64,000 bases of DNA from Cunninghamia lanceolata (lineage: Eukaryota; Streptophyta; Pinopsida; Cupressales; Cupressaceae), in assembly GCA_027924645.1 (NCBI GenBank), contig BSBN01001198.1:372001-436000 (forward strand). The letters are read 5' to 3'. Position 1 is the first letter of the stretch. Every line of letters begins with the position of its first letter. The position numbers and the translations under genes are program-made. Under the pieces are notes generated by a model that ran no database searches, was not told the origin of the DNA, and was given only the letters and a program-made list of their open reading frames with translations. Shown here in pieces: positions 25,791 to 38,103 of this stretch.

Positions 25791-26133
25791 TAACAAATGT
25801 TTGGTTAAGGGTGTGTCTAGATGGCCTGAAAACCAATTTGTGGCTTTGATGCATTAATGTGCCTCCTAAAAGAGTAGCTGGAAGAGATTGAGAGGGATTC
25901 ACCAACATAATAGGAATATTTAAAGTTGTGTTAGATTTGCTACAAGATCTTCAAGCCATATTGGTTACAATAGAAATAGATCATAAATAGAGGCTTTGCA
26001 CCAGGAGAAGAGAGCAAAGAATCAGAAGGAGAAGAGGAACAAATGTAGTACCTTCAATAATTAACTATTTAATAATTGCTTAAGAAAGAGAGGAAAAAAT
26101 GTAGTACCTTGAATAATTAACTATTTAATTATT

Positions 26134-27220
26134 ATTTTTTTATTCATAATAAAGATTTATATTAAAGTTTCTGGCAAAGAAATACAGAGTTTACAGCCTA
26201 TCCATGGCTGGCAAAAAAGGACCACACAGAAGCCCAAAACAGACTGGGGGTCAATATCTACGACCACGCAGGGTCACCCCTATAACTATTCACTAGGAAT
26301 ATTAGCCTTCTTATATCTATAAAAACCTATAAAAACCTTGCTTCAACTATACAAAAGGAAGAGAAGGGACCATCCACATCTAATTACTATATTCAGACAG
26401 CTTCCTACTGAAGCTTTCAACCCAGTCGAGCCCATCCACTGTCGCCATGCCAAGGGATTTTTTGATGTAGTCCATTGCTATCTCTGCCTGGTCCTTCATC
26501 ATCACCAGCTCAAAGCCTCTAGTGTCTAGGATGAATGGGAACAATTTGATGACCTCACCAGGATTTGCGAGCAGAGGCCAATCTCTTGGCCGAGGGATAC
26601 CAATGCCTGGCCTAGCAACCTGCAGGGAGAATTCCAGATCCCCTAAATGTTCAGAGTTAAAGATTCCTTTCATAATCATCGCTGCCTCTGCTTTATCCGA
26701 CCCAATTTTGAGAAGCATGGCCAGCACCCGGGAGGAGATATCTGTATCCACCCTATACCTTTCACTGTTTTTCATGAAGGCTTTCCCTAGGAGCATTTTC
26801 ACAGCCCCGACCATCAGTTCATCCGATCGGCGGAGCATTCTCTGCAACCTAAGATTAGTGACTACCCCAAGGAAGCCCATCTGTCTTTTTTTACTGGTAA
26901 GCCTAACCAGGGTGTCCATTCCCCCACAACGAATGGCTTCTACAGAGATTATAACTACAAAATGCGAAGGCATTTGACTGCTTGCGGAGGGAGATAACAG
27001 GTTGAGATTGCTACCTCCTCAGACTGCTTATCAAAGGGCCTGCCGAAGCTTCTCAACTTCCAACTGGACTCCCAACTCATTCCAAATCTAACACTTACCT
27101 TAATAAATGCAACATCCCTTCCACTCGTGCCTTCTTTCTGCCTCTACGGAATGATCATTACCTCCTTGTTTGTCTTGGCCTTGCCACCCATCATGGGGTG
27201 GCAAGGCTCCCTCCCAACCT
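26134..27220 (-). mobile_element. Inserted retrocopy, 1.09 kb, with 19-bp target duplication
   Basis: The insert is flanked by the perfect 19-base direct repeat AATTAACTATTTAATTATT (26115-26133 and 27221-27239); the sister block shows the single uninterrupted site near 8005. Read on the minus strand, the insert ends in gaataaaaaaat, an A-rich tail. Its base composition is clearly richer in GC than its surroundings. Long target duplication, A-rich 3' end and no introns are hallmarks of L1-mediated insertion of an mRNA copy. Near its 5' end is an 11-bp inverted repeat (27179-27189 with 27196-27206). Confidence 0.85.
26380..26973 (-). CDS. Intact 197-codon ORF in the retrocopy, function unknown
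   Basis: An uninterrupted frame begins MPSHFVVIISVEAIRCGGMD and ends WVESFSRKLSEYSN. It has no signal peptide and no obvious catalytic motif. Composition is that of a folded soluble protein with several amphipathic helices (for example LRLQRMLRRSDELMVGAVKM and SSRVLAMLLKIGSDKAEAAM). The frame is open upstream of this ATG to a TGA about 40 bases away. A neighbouring frame upstream reads VSVRFGMSWESSWKLRSFGR, then FDKQSEEVAIS, which looks coding too, so the original protein may have been longer, with a frameshift near 27000. A 246-base 3' untranslated part follows the TAG. I do not recognise the family. Confidence 0.55.
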   Translation of the reverse strand: MPSHFVVIISVEAIRCGGMDTLVRLTSKKRQMGFLGVVTNLRLQRMLRRSDELMVGAVKMLLGKAFMKNSERYRVDTDISSRVLAMLLKIGSDKAEAAMIMKGIFNSEHLGDLEFSLQVARPGIGIPRPRDWPLLANPGEVIKLFPFILDTRGFELVMMKDQAEIAMDYIKKSLGMATVDGLDWVESFSRKLSEYSN

Positions 27221-29846
27221 AATTAACTATTTAATTATTGCTTAATTATAATATTTTAAATATATTTTAGACATTTAAAAGGATTTTTGGATTTATGCAT
27301 TTTGATTATGTTAGCATAAAATGCAAAAATAAATAAATTTATGCATGGTTTTATCCCGTGATTCGGTAATTGAGAAATTTGATTTGATATGCATCCTGAC
27401 TAATATGAAATGGTTTATATGTGATCAATTAGAATAAATTATAACCAACACTTATTTAATTATTTATTGATGAATATTTATCATGTTTTGTGTTTGAGCT
27501 TAATTTCAAGGTACTGTGGATAAGGAATAGATGACCTACTTGATTTACCAAGATAAACTATTTTCACTTAAGCACAAATAACTATTTTACTAGCTAAATT
27601 TAAGTTATTTGTTCCTTTACTTGGAATAATACAAGTGTCCCACTTAAACTAGATTCCTTGCTTAAGCAAAACTAATGAAAAATGAGATGTGATAAATGAG
27701 TTAAGGAACTAGGAGATTAGATGAAGAATATTACTCTAAGGAACTAGAAAATAGAAAGATGGAACATAGATAAAGTTGATTAAAGTACAAGACCTGCGTT
27801 GCTAGAATGTTGATTAGAGGAGTAGAAGTTGGTTGTCAACATAACTCTGGCATGCTCGCATGGACATCAAAGCAACTATGGCCAAGTCTACTACCCACAA
27901 AAAATAAAAAGTACAAATGCATCAAACAAAAGCTTGCAAAAAATGTGCAAGGGGATATTAAATGTAGGAATACAACAAATACTAAGATGAAATAAATTAG
28001 TTGAAATGAAAAAAGAAAAGGTTAGAAGAGTATGCAAACTATTGATTCTTCAAATGGAGATTCTTGTTGTAGTATAAATGATGGTTTGGGTAGCACTCTA
28101 CCCAAGTTAGAAAATGGTTAAGAGTGCTTGGGAGCTTGTCAAGGTGGTCAAACCCCCAATTTATCCTTTTGGCTCAATGGATACTCAAGATAGAGAGTGT
28201 GTGTACTCAAGATTGTGACTATAGTTAGAAAATAAAATAATGCATAAACTTATAATAAATCTAGCTAACGAATCTATGCATTGTGCTAAATGTACATGGA
28301 GACAAAGGAAAATACAAAATCTAGTTGAGTATGAGAGGAATGTAGATAAATGCAAATAGATTTATGAATTATTAAATAAGTTTTATGCTATTTGTGAGGG
28401 AATGAGATCAAGAAACAAAAGTGAAAGGATTACCTTGAGTCAAGAGAGGACTTCAACAAGATACCCACAAGAGAGAACCTCCCTAATAAAAATTTTGACT
28501 CAAGATGGGAGAACCCTCCGAGAAAAGGAGAGAAGGGGGTAAATGGAGGAGCTTCAACACCATTTGCTTTTCTGAAGAAAAAGAAAAATATATAAAAATT
28601 TTAGAATGTAATGATGATAAGTTACATGTACTTGAAGTAAACAACTCTACAATTATTTAGCCAAAGAGAATTCTAAAAAGGGTTAAGAGATGAATAGAAA
28701 TTTGTAGCAAATTAAAATAGATTTTACTCAAAGTATTTTGACATGGACATGAAAAATGCTAGAGCCAATCTATTCAAATCAATTTCTCAAAACCATGTGG
28801 TGAAAATAGAAGGGAAACCTACAACAAAGTAATGAAAATCTGCAACAAAGCTTTAATCTTCAATAATGGCACGAAAAGTTGATGACTTTCTTTGCATGAG
28901 GGCACTTGTGTGCAATGTAGAGCAACAAAGAGAACTTTTTGTATGTGAGAGGAAGAGCATAAAAACTTAGTGGAGAGAGCTTCAAAAACTTAGTATCCAA
29001 CCCTTAAGAAAACTTAGTTTTGGTGTTTTTAAAGACATAGAAGAGAGAAATTTGAAAAATGATAGAATATGATTGGTAGAGGTTTTGATGTTGAGGAAAT
29101 ATCCAAAAGGAAGGCACACTAGGAATGTGTGATATTAAATTATTCCAAGAGAGATATTGAATCTTATCTCATGACTCTTTCTAGTCTCCTATTTTTTTAT
29201 CTTTTGGAGGACGCTAACATGAGGGCATAGACATCAACATATGTGTGCCAAAGTCTAGGAGAGAACAAGTAATCAAATCATGGAAAGGTGAAGCCAAACA
29301 TTTGAAATAACTTAATATTTGATAGAATCATCAAGATTGACACAATTTGGAACTTTGGATTAGTAAAAAGGCTAGGGCAAATGGCTAGATGTAACCTAAG
29401 ACATGTTATGGGAGTAGACACTAAAGTAAGTGCAATTTATAATGTGGAAATTGTAGAAGGTATGCAATTTCTAACATGACATTTTCTCCCCATTTTAATG
29501 GGCTTATGTCACTACATGATCAATCTATGTTAAAGTACATAAATGTAAAATGCTAAAAGTAACTTGCATAAATGTAAATGTTTTTGGATATATAAAAAGG
29601 ATATATTGCATATTTGTTGGTTAGGCTACTTGTGATTTGTAAAATAGATATGTCAAGAAAATCATTTCCTACAAAATCGCATGTTAGGAAATACATTTCC
29701 TTCAAAACCAAGTATCAAAGGAACATAACCTTCAAGACAAGTTTGTTAGATGACCTACAACTTGTGTTAAAGAGAATATCTAAAATAAATATATATTCTA
29801 GCATATCAAAATCATAATCCAATAACATATATTTATGTGTGCTTAT

Positions 29847-30134
29847 ACAAAGGACACTGTAAACATACACATAGAGAGGAAGGTATGTGTTGTCACTTGG
29901 ATTTGCACCCTATGTTGGAGAGGTTTAACGGTCTTCAACAATCTAGTGAAACATTGAGATGATCTCTAGGTGTGGGACCCTGTAAAGAGATCAAATCTCC
30001 AGAGAGAGGCTAGTTCCTTTGCTAAATGGGAGATTCGATAATTGCTAAGACTAAACCTAATCTATCCACCATTGAAGAAAAGGGAAAAGGAGGATAAAAC
30101 TATAAATTAAAGGAGGTGATACACCAGGTTTGAA
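29847..30134. other. Left flank of the Tat element
   Basis: Unassigned sequence between the repeated block and the target duplication. Before insertion it joined the sequence that now begins at 63055. Confidence 0.5.
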
Positions 30135-30139
30135 TATAG

Positions 30140-30951
30140 TGTAGACACTTAAAAATGCCCAAGGCCTGCGAATGACATTTTCACACATAATTCACCCTGA
30201 TTTCATATTCTGCTATTAATTAAATATTTTTTTAATTATTTAATTAATTCATTCCTCTTACACTTTTAATTAAATAAATTTCATTTATTTAATTATTTAA
30301 GCTTTCTTTTTCTAAATTCCTCTATAATTAAATAATTTAATTATTATTTAATTATTCGTTAATCAAACACCCATATTCCCCTTCTAATTTAAATAAATAC
30401 CCATTTATTTAAATTATTAGCCTTTCCCTAATTAAATAAGTCCACCCACTTATTTAATTAAATTCCCTCTACATTACCCATTCCTCACAAGAAATTAAAT
30501 AAATTACCACAATTTATTTAATTATAGAACATCTCCCACCTCACCATTTCCTCTAATTTAAATTTGTCTTTTGTCTTCTTATGGCTGGAAACCCTAAAAC
30601 ATTCTCAGCCCTTGATCTTAGCCCTATGTCAACTCTTCATCTCAGCCCTCCATTCACATTTTACCTTTTATAAAACCACTCTTATCTCTCATTTTCATCT
30701 CACCACTTGTGAATTTGACTTCTGGCATTGTCAACTATTGAGCTCTCATCCCATTTATAGACCTACAAGTTTGAGTGCATTAGAATAAGCTGCATTAGAT
30801 AGCAGCAATGGAGGAAATGCATTAGTCAATCTAGGATTTCTTGATTTTATGCATAGTTTATTAGGTTCTAGGTTGATTAAGGACTCTATTGCATAGTTAG
30901 GGCTTGAATTTACTATTTGTAGGGTTGTAGCAGTGTTTTTACCTGACTACA
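30140..30951 (+). repeat. Tat element 5' LTR
   Basis: Ends are TGTAGACAC and CTGACTACA. Differences from the 3' LTR are few, roughly one in twenty by eye. A TATAAAA box lies at 30669-30675 (TATAAAA at 62766 in the partner), placing the transcription start near 30700. The upstream half holds an array of AT-rich inverted repeats. A 74-codon frame near 30564 is not considered a gene. Confidence 0.92.
30267..30523 (+). repeat. Array of five AT-rich hairpins in the LTR
   Basis: Five inverted repeats of A and T lie in a row: arms 30267-30279 / 30283-30295 (13 bp), 30324-30333 / 30335-30344 (10 bp), 30385-30398 / 30403-30416 (14 bp), 30429-30441 / 30448-30460 (13 bp) and 30493-30505 / 30511-30523 (13 bp). 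Loops are often C-rich (accc, ccaccc, accac). C-rich spacers separate them. The array sits upstream of the TATA box and is kept in the 3' LTR. Confidence 0.85.
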
Positions 30952-30953
30952 AC

Positions 30954-30970
30954 TGGTGAACCCAACGTGA
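30954..30970 (+). promoter_or_regulatory. Tat element primer-binding site
   Basis: Two bases after the LTR comes TGGTGAACCCAACGTGA, beginning with the TGG expected opposite a tRNA CCA end. The CCCAACGTG part resembles the site for a lysine tRNA, but two inserted bases spoil that match, so I do not assign the tRNA. The first 11 bases are identical to the primer site of nested element A. Confidence 0.7.
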
Positions 30971-33900
30971 ATGGCCGCACAGTCCGTGAATTTAGGGTTT
31001 TAAATTTTGCAGGTCTGTGTGATGCATAAGCTGATCAATGTGTCACTTGTGCTCCTTCGTGTGACACTTGAGTTGTACAGTGTGACTCTTGTGCCGAGTC
31101 TGTAATGCATACTACGGATTCTACGACGCCTACAATTATGTCTAGGGCACAACTTTCTCATTTTGTCATTCTGACCCTAACCCAGTTTGTTTTATAGGAT
31201 TCTAACTTATTTTAGAGACTCTATTTGCTTAGATTACTCTTTGGTCTTATTAGTCATTAGAGTTTTTAAAGCATTAGGGGTTTAAATATTGCAAAGCTTT
31301 TTATCTAGGGTTTATACTTGGTTGTTTTACAATTTGGGTAAATCTTATTAATGCTTGAAAGTCCTCCATCTTTCTGGCATCCAAGAACTAACCTTACAGC
31401 CATAGGATTCGATATGAGTTTGTACATTACGTATTTTTTCACTTGTTGGTTAGGGTTTTTCTATCAAATTCTGGTTACAGGTATTGTCTGATGACTGTGT
31501 AGGTTTTTGCGACGCATAAGCTACTTAGTGCACCACCTACGCTTGACTAAACCGCATACGTATAATAGTATACCGCTTGTACTAGTTTCTAAAATGCATA
31601 AGCTTGACAGTGCACCACTTACGCTCTCTGTGTGACACATGCAACTGGTATAAAAATAGAAAGTTTTAAAATCTTCTTGATTCGGGTTTTTCTATTTTGA
31701 ACAGTAGGGTTAGGGTTTTCTGTTACTAATTTTTTATTTGTAGCCGGTGGTGTTGGAGAAACATTTTCATTTGCAAGCATAATTTGTAACTTAGGGTTTT
31801 CTTTTTTCATGAATGTTTGTGTGGATTAGACTAAGGAACTTTTTCAATTTGGGTTAAAAAGAACACAACTTTGTTTTCCATTCACACTCATTTGGGACTA
31901 AAATAAACCTCATTCATGTTGGATAAAAAGAACCACAACCCTACATTGTTCACATTTCATGGGATAAAAAGAACAACAACTTTGCATTTTCACGCATTGG
32001 GTTAAAACGAACAACAAATATTGCATTGTCTCACTCATTCAAGCCAAAATAAACTTGCACCTTCAATCATTTAAAAAGATAAAAAGAATTGCATCATTGC
32101 TTGCTGTGACTGGTGATTTTTGCTAGGGTTTGTGGAAAGGTATATGCTCTTCCCTCACACCAATGGTGATCTTGGGAATTAAAAATCCCTCCACATCACT
32201 TACATAAAATTACACCACACTTAAGGAAAAGATATAATCAAAAGAACCCCCATGCGAGTGTGACCAAGTAAATGTGTATGCTCTCCTCTCGCGTCTTAGT
32301 ATGAACTTGGGGATCAAAAACATTTACTTACGTTGCTTTTGTTTCCCTTTAGAGTGGGCCTGCTCTTGAGACACATCCGCAAGGAGAACTCATTTGCGAC
32401 CCTGAGCGGTACTTTCATCCGGTCTACTATACAAATTAGGATAAGGTGAAAGCCAAGTCCCAACCGGTATTAGTGCTTACCGTACAACGCTAGCTCAAAA
32501 GGAGGCGTACCTTTATGTATATTAAAACTCCTAGTAAAGTTAGTTAAAACCTTTAGTGCCTTGCTGGACGCTCGTAAGGTGCTGATCCCCTGAATATTAG
32601 CTAGGAACCTTTGTTTAGTGGCCAAAAACCCTCTACTTGTTTGATGCAGGAGGTTGGAAGATAGACCTCTGGAGCCGTCCCACACTCTCACAGTTTAAAG
32701 TAGAGATAACAAACTTCTTGAGATCTTGGGGTCTTGAGGAGTTCAAAGCTTGGTGTGCCTGAGAAATGAGTACCATGTAAGGGGGATCCAATGCCACCAA
32801 GCTTCTAGGTTATTCGCTTTAAATAAGTGTGGCTGGAGCAATCCAAGTGGGAACTTAGCAAGTATTGTTTTTTCCTAACCTAGGGATTGTGCTTGTCTTC
32901 TAAAGTGATTTCAAAATTTTGTCACAACAATGTCAAACAAACAAGAGGCATAGCCACAAAACTGACTGCTGAGTGTTTTCATGTCTGATGTGCTTGCAGA
33001 CTTTTCACAAAACCATCAAACAGACTTAGAAAAACTAATTTTTAGGCCTACTAAAACTACAAAACGCATCCGCTGAACAGTAAAACGCATGAGAAACTTT
33101 CTGCTATGCATGAGACATAGTGAAACACATCTGCTTAATAGTGCTACACATGAGATATAGTGAAATGCATCTGCTTAACAGTGCTACACATGAGCTCTAG
33201 TGAAACGCATATGCTGAACAGAGAAACGCATAAGAAGCCTTTTGAAACACATAGGAAATAGTGAACTGCATGTGCCTTATTCTGCAACGCCTCTACACAT
33301 TTCTACAATGCATGTTCTTGAAAAACAAATTGGAAACCTAGGGAGCCTTTGAAAAATTGTTCTCCCAATCAAGATTCAACTACAACCGTATCAAATAAAT
33401 TTTAGACCTATTAGTTTCCATTTGCAAATCATTTCATCCTCTTAGGATTTAGTTGCATATACAAGCCCATTTAGGATTAGACTTCATTCCCAATACTCAC
33501 CATATAATTTTAGGCAACCTTAGAACCTTAGGATTTCAGCCTTAGACATCAATAGAGGATTCCAAAAATTAATCTTCCTAAGTTGAAACATAAAGAGAAA
33601 CCATCAAAGTGTGACTACCTCATAAGTACAAAATTGGACTAAGAGACCTTGGCATCATTCTCATTCAATTGATCATTTGGACCTAATACTCACATGACTA
33701 GTTTGGGTCCGTCTTCCAAAAGTGAATTCTCATTCTCGCAAGCTCACTTTAATCAAACCATTCCTCCCACATCAAAATTCCAAGGTCTTGATAAAACCAA
33801 TTAGTACTTTAAAAGTCATTAGTAGACAATAGTATTATATTGGAGCTATACTTTGTGAAGATTAAAATCACTAGCCTCTACTATAGCCTTGGGTATAATT

Positions 33901-34240
33901 CCCTTAGATCATTACATCACCATAGTTGCATCCCCACAAAATATCCCAAGAAAATACCAAAAACATATCTCCATCCCTATTTCTTATAAGGCACTTAGAC
34001 CAAATCCATTAACATACACTCATTTTCAACCTTAGAAAAGACCAAAAATATCCTTGCATTTTCATCCTTAGTGTCATTAGGTACCCTTAGGACATTGCAT
34101 AGTGCATTCTCACCTTGCATTAGCACTTTATCCAAAACATACCAAAAACATATCATAGAAACACTACATTCCCATCTTTAGGATAAGATCATTTTCCCAC
34201 CATTCATAAAATAGCAAGGTCTTTTATGATTGAAACATAG
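30971..34240 (+). other. Long non-coding leader of the Tat element
   Basis: This 3.3-kb stretch before gag has no credible frame. It contains repeated short phrases: gcataagct...gtgcaccacttacgc variants at 31020-31100 and 31500-31640, a loose tandem built on ggataaaaagaacaacaac at 31845-32100, and a minisatellite at 33058-33300. Long leaders with tandem repeats are common in very large Tat/Ogre elements, where an extra ORF may sit upstream of gag; none is left here. Confidence 0.6.
33058..33300 (+). repeat. Minisatellite built on a gtgaaacgcatctgct phrase
   Basis: Imperfect units of about 30-45 bases (tagtgaaacgcat-ctgcttaacagtgctacacatgagc and variants) repeat about six times. The words aaacgcat and acacatgag dominate. 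It lies in the leader about 0.95 kb before gag. Confidence 0.75.
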
Positions 34241-36849
34241 TTGCAAAGAAAAAGAAAGGGAGAAGAAACCTTTGAACAATCCCAAGAACCTCACACTGAC
34301 ACAATGAGATTTAGCACCCCTTCCAACGAACAACCCAACCAAAACATGGGGAACCCTTTTGAAAATATATTCTTGCAAGATGATGAACCTAGGGTTACAC
34401 CCAAAGTCCTTGAAGCCGCATCACAAGACCCTAGAGTATTGAGGATCCTAGATGAAATGATTTATGCAGACCCACAAAGTTATCTTATGCACCTCTTGCA
34501 AAATGGAACCAAACTTCCTGAAGACGTTGACATAAATACCCTCATAGTAAGGTCCACTAATGCTATCATGACAATCCAAGGCTACACCTCATCCTCTAAT
34601 CATCTTGCAAATCAGACCCAAGAAAATGTCAACATACCTCTAGGGCAAACCTCGCATGAATCCATCACGGTAAACATACCTCCCCCTTTCGAGGATAAAA
34701 ACATAAATGTCATGACTCACACATCAAATCCTTTTATTTTGTCGGTAAATCCTCAAATTCAATATAAGTGAAGACGAAGGATACACATTGTGACCTTACA
34801 AGCCCGAACCCAAGGAGTCAATACCAAGTCAAACGCAAACACAAACTTTGGGTCCAACTACAATACAAACACAAGCAATCCCAATGTGAACCCCCTCAAC
34901 CAACATGACAACGTAACTAGCCAAGGTTTGGGTGTATCCTATGTCAACTCGAACCTCATAGATCCACTTGGAATCAACAACAATGTGACTAATGCCTCAT
35001 ACATTGATCCCAACCAACAACAAGTGAATCCTAATGTTTCATTTCAAAACCTCAATGCCACAAGTATGCCATACCATTATCTATACATCAACCCTAACGT
35101 ATCCCTCATGACCAACAACCAAAACATGATACCATTACACACTCATTACAACACGAACACCAACACCATCCCACTTGTTGGCAACATGGGAACTTATAAC
35201 ATGGTGAATCCCTACTTAGACATGGTCGCAAACACTGCTAACACACTTGTCTAAGCCCTCACCCAAGAGTTGGACAAGATAAAACAGTAATTCTCGAGCT
35301 TACAAGTCTCAGGGACAAAGAAACCATACTCTATGGAGGACATATGCCCATATCCATTTGACAAAAGCATTTACATGCCTCCTTTTCCCCTGATCTTCAC
35401 CACACCAAACTTTAACAAATATAGGGGAAAGAGGAGTCCCGTTGAACATGTACACGAGTTCCATACTACTTGTCTCGAGCTCCCCTATGATCATACCTAC
35501 TTGATGAGACTCTTCCCAAGGAGCCTCATAGGCCAAGCTCTTGAGTGGTTTGCACATCTCCCCATAGGGATATGAACATGGACTGAGCTTGTCGACAAGT
35601 TCATATCGCACTTTTCCTACAACATAGAGATGGATGTAAACATCGCCACCTTGTGCCAAACGAGACAAGAAGACAGAAATATTTATCTCTTTCTTTCAAA
35701 GGTGGAGGGGCCTAGGGTGTAAATTCCCTTGTCACATCCCCAAGAATCAGCTAGTGCCCATCTTTGTAGAAAATCTCAACAAAGAGCTTATGCACCAATT
35801 GCATATCCATTGTTGCACCTCTTTTAGAGAGTTGGTCGAGAAAGGGACAGCCATCGAAAAAGCTCTTATTGCCAAAGGATGCCCTATGAATAAAATAAGA
35901 CTTGGGCTTGAAATAAGAACGTCACCAATGATGGGGTGGTGGATGCCAAGGCATTCAGGGCTGGTCCTGTTATCACGCTTCAACAACCCCCCACAACAAA
36001 CAACCAACCACATGTGCAACAACAATAACAACAACCACAACAGAAATCAGCAAACATGATTTAAAATAATCAAAGGAGACCACCTCGTAGGAATAACACA
36101 CCCCAATGCAATTATACACCTTTGATAGAACCAATTGAATCAGTTTTACAGAAGTTATTACAAAACAACCTTATCCAATTGCTGGAAATTCTATAATACG
36201 ACTCGGCTTTTAAACCTCCATCATGTAATGACAATGACTTCTGTGATTGTCATAGAATCAAAGGTCATAAGACATCAAACTATTACAAATTGAAAAACAT
36301 CATTCAGGACTTCATTGACAAGGTTATTATAAGTGTAGATCATCTAGCTGGTCCCTCCAACAATGATCATACCATCTTTACTGACCCATTGCCAAATCAT
36401 AAATTAGGAAAAGCCTCTACATCAGGAACCAAACCACATGAGAGCATTAACTAAAATAATGTTGCTTATGACTATACCATTAATAGCATCCGCACATACG
36501 ATAACAACATTTCCATGATTACCATCAAAGCTTGTCCAGAGTGAGCCATGACCACCTGAAAAGCCAAGATAACGCTGCAAAGTGCTCCCACCAACCCTAC
36601 CAATACATCCATTCCACAAGCCAAAGGCCAATATAACCTTTTGGACCATCTAAAAAAGACCACGACTTAGATATCCATCTTTGAATTGCTCCACCTTGCA
36701 CCCGAACATAAGGCCATTATGGACAAAGCACTCCTAGAATCTTCCATTCCCACTAACCTAAATTTTAACCAATTCTAGGCCATGGTGGGACACTTAGCCA
36801 CTATGAACAATGTGTCCTTCATAGAACGCTACTTACCTTCACACCGTCC
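34241..36849 (+). pseudogene. Tat gag, broken, cut by element A
   Basis: Frame 1 starts with MQRKRKGEETFEQSQEPHTD and stays in phase through three in-frame stops (34769, the end of 35254, 35573). The part from 34790 to 35254 is extremely rich in Asn. The Retrotrans_gag core follows at 35333-35720 (MEDICPYPFDKSIYMPPFPL, then LFPRSLIGQALEWFAHLP). After a frameshift the C-terminal core reads NLNKELMHQLHIHCCTSFRE at 35754, with an Asn run. A zinc-finger remnant, FCDCHRIKGHKTSNYYKLK, lies near 36238. The frame toward protease continues (FELLHLAPEHKAIMDKALLE) until element A cuts it at 36849. Confidence 0.85.
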
Positions 36850-38103
36850 TATTTTGGTGAAAAATTAGATTTGTTAATGTTTAGTGTTTTGATGTTTAAA
36901 TCCTCCTCTCCACTTTACATTCAAGGACCTAGGGTTGAGTGGCGAGCACTATCATACCCTAGATCGCTATGAGATGTAGGGAAACTTGGATTAGGGAATT
37001 AATTATCAATTTCTCTTCTCTTATGCTCAATTGACCATTAAAACCCTAATTATACAAATACGGCAATAAATTGATGAATAACAGAAAATGTTCTTGTAGA
37101 CAGAAGTAAAATAGCAAATCACATAATACCTATTTTCGGGGTTCCGAGGCGAAATAGTCAGGGACACTAGAGCGGGCACCCAAGTCTAAGGTACTAGTTT
37201 CTTTGTGGGATCCTGACCTCCTTCCGACACTGATCAGCCTTGTAACTTTTGTTTCTGGGAACTCAGCTGCGGAGGACACTAGAGCGAGTGCCCAAGTCCT
37301 AGAAATGCTCCGGTGTCCTGCTTCTCTTCAGATCCTGAATCCTTGATGCCTGCCAATCCTTCCTGCAACTTCACTTCTCCTGAATACGACACCTGTAACC
37401 TGCAATCACAAGACTTGGTTTGGGGGTTGTGGTGTTTAGAGGCTTGCCTCAGTCAAGCCCTAGAGGACACTTAAGTCTCCGAACACCATTGTTAGATAAA
37501 GAGTGCGTGCCCTTGTGAGGCAGAGGCAAAAACCAAAGGAATTGATAATGAAAACATAATATAATGTCACCTTGTAGTGAAGATATCATGGGAGGAAGAT
37601 GTTCTTCATTCCATGATGAAATGGATGCTCAAATCTACAAACAAACACATAAACCACATAAGTCTTCTCTTGCAACACAATGAAATCCTTGAATCACCTT
37701 GAAAACACAATAGCTTGCTAGTAAACATCTAATAATGCTCTAGTTGTCAAATGAATGCCTAAACATGCTTTTATATGCAACTACAAACACTCCTGTCAAG
37801 ATTTCGTAAATTCAAACTTACTGTGTCGGCAAAGGACCCATATAACGGTCATAAACTGACACCCAAAAATTGGGGCTACCCCAAAAAAGGGCAGGACTAG
37901 GGCGCGGGTGCCCAAGTCCTCTGCCCTATTTTAGATAGGGTACAGCTCAAGGGGTCCTCCTATGTCTCATTTTTCATGTTACCTAGGGCTCATTCCATCG
38001 GAATGCTAAATTATGAACTAAGATGTCCTAAATGCATGCAAAAGACTTGGGAGCTAAACCTTATGAGGGAAAAGCCCCCAAGGGGACATTTTCTGACGTT
38101 ACA
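36850..38103 (-). repeat. Element A 3' LTR
   Basis: On the minus strand it runs from TGTAACGTCAG to ...CACCAAAATA; the final CA has become TA. A purine-rich tract (minus strand aaagtgagggctaaa, about 38104-38118) precedes it as the likely polypurine tract. Confidence 0.88.

Larger units (their letters stand above)
23457..29846 (+). repeat. 6.3-kb repeated block, copy 2
   Basis: Direct-orientation counterpart of 5296-11579. It has a 1.09-kb inserted retrocopy at 26134-27220 and lacks the solo LTR (intact TAACC site at 29392-29396) and a 43-base stretch near 28450. The minisatellite in it has a longer TG/GA run (25447-25500). Otherwise it is non-coding like copy 1. Its right border lies 293 bases from the large Tat element. 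Confidence 0.85.

Noticed and set aside
26522..26977. Plus-strand 151-codon frame opposite the retrocopy ORF
   Set aside because: It is the shadow of the minus-strand ORF; the A-rich tail and 3' end support the minus strand.
30954..30970. Assignment of the Tat primer site to lysine tRNA
   Set aside because: Only the CCCAACGTG core agrees; inserted bases near the TGG end break the pairing.
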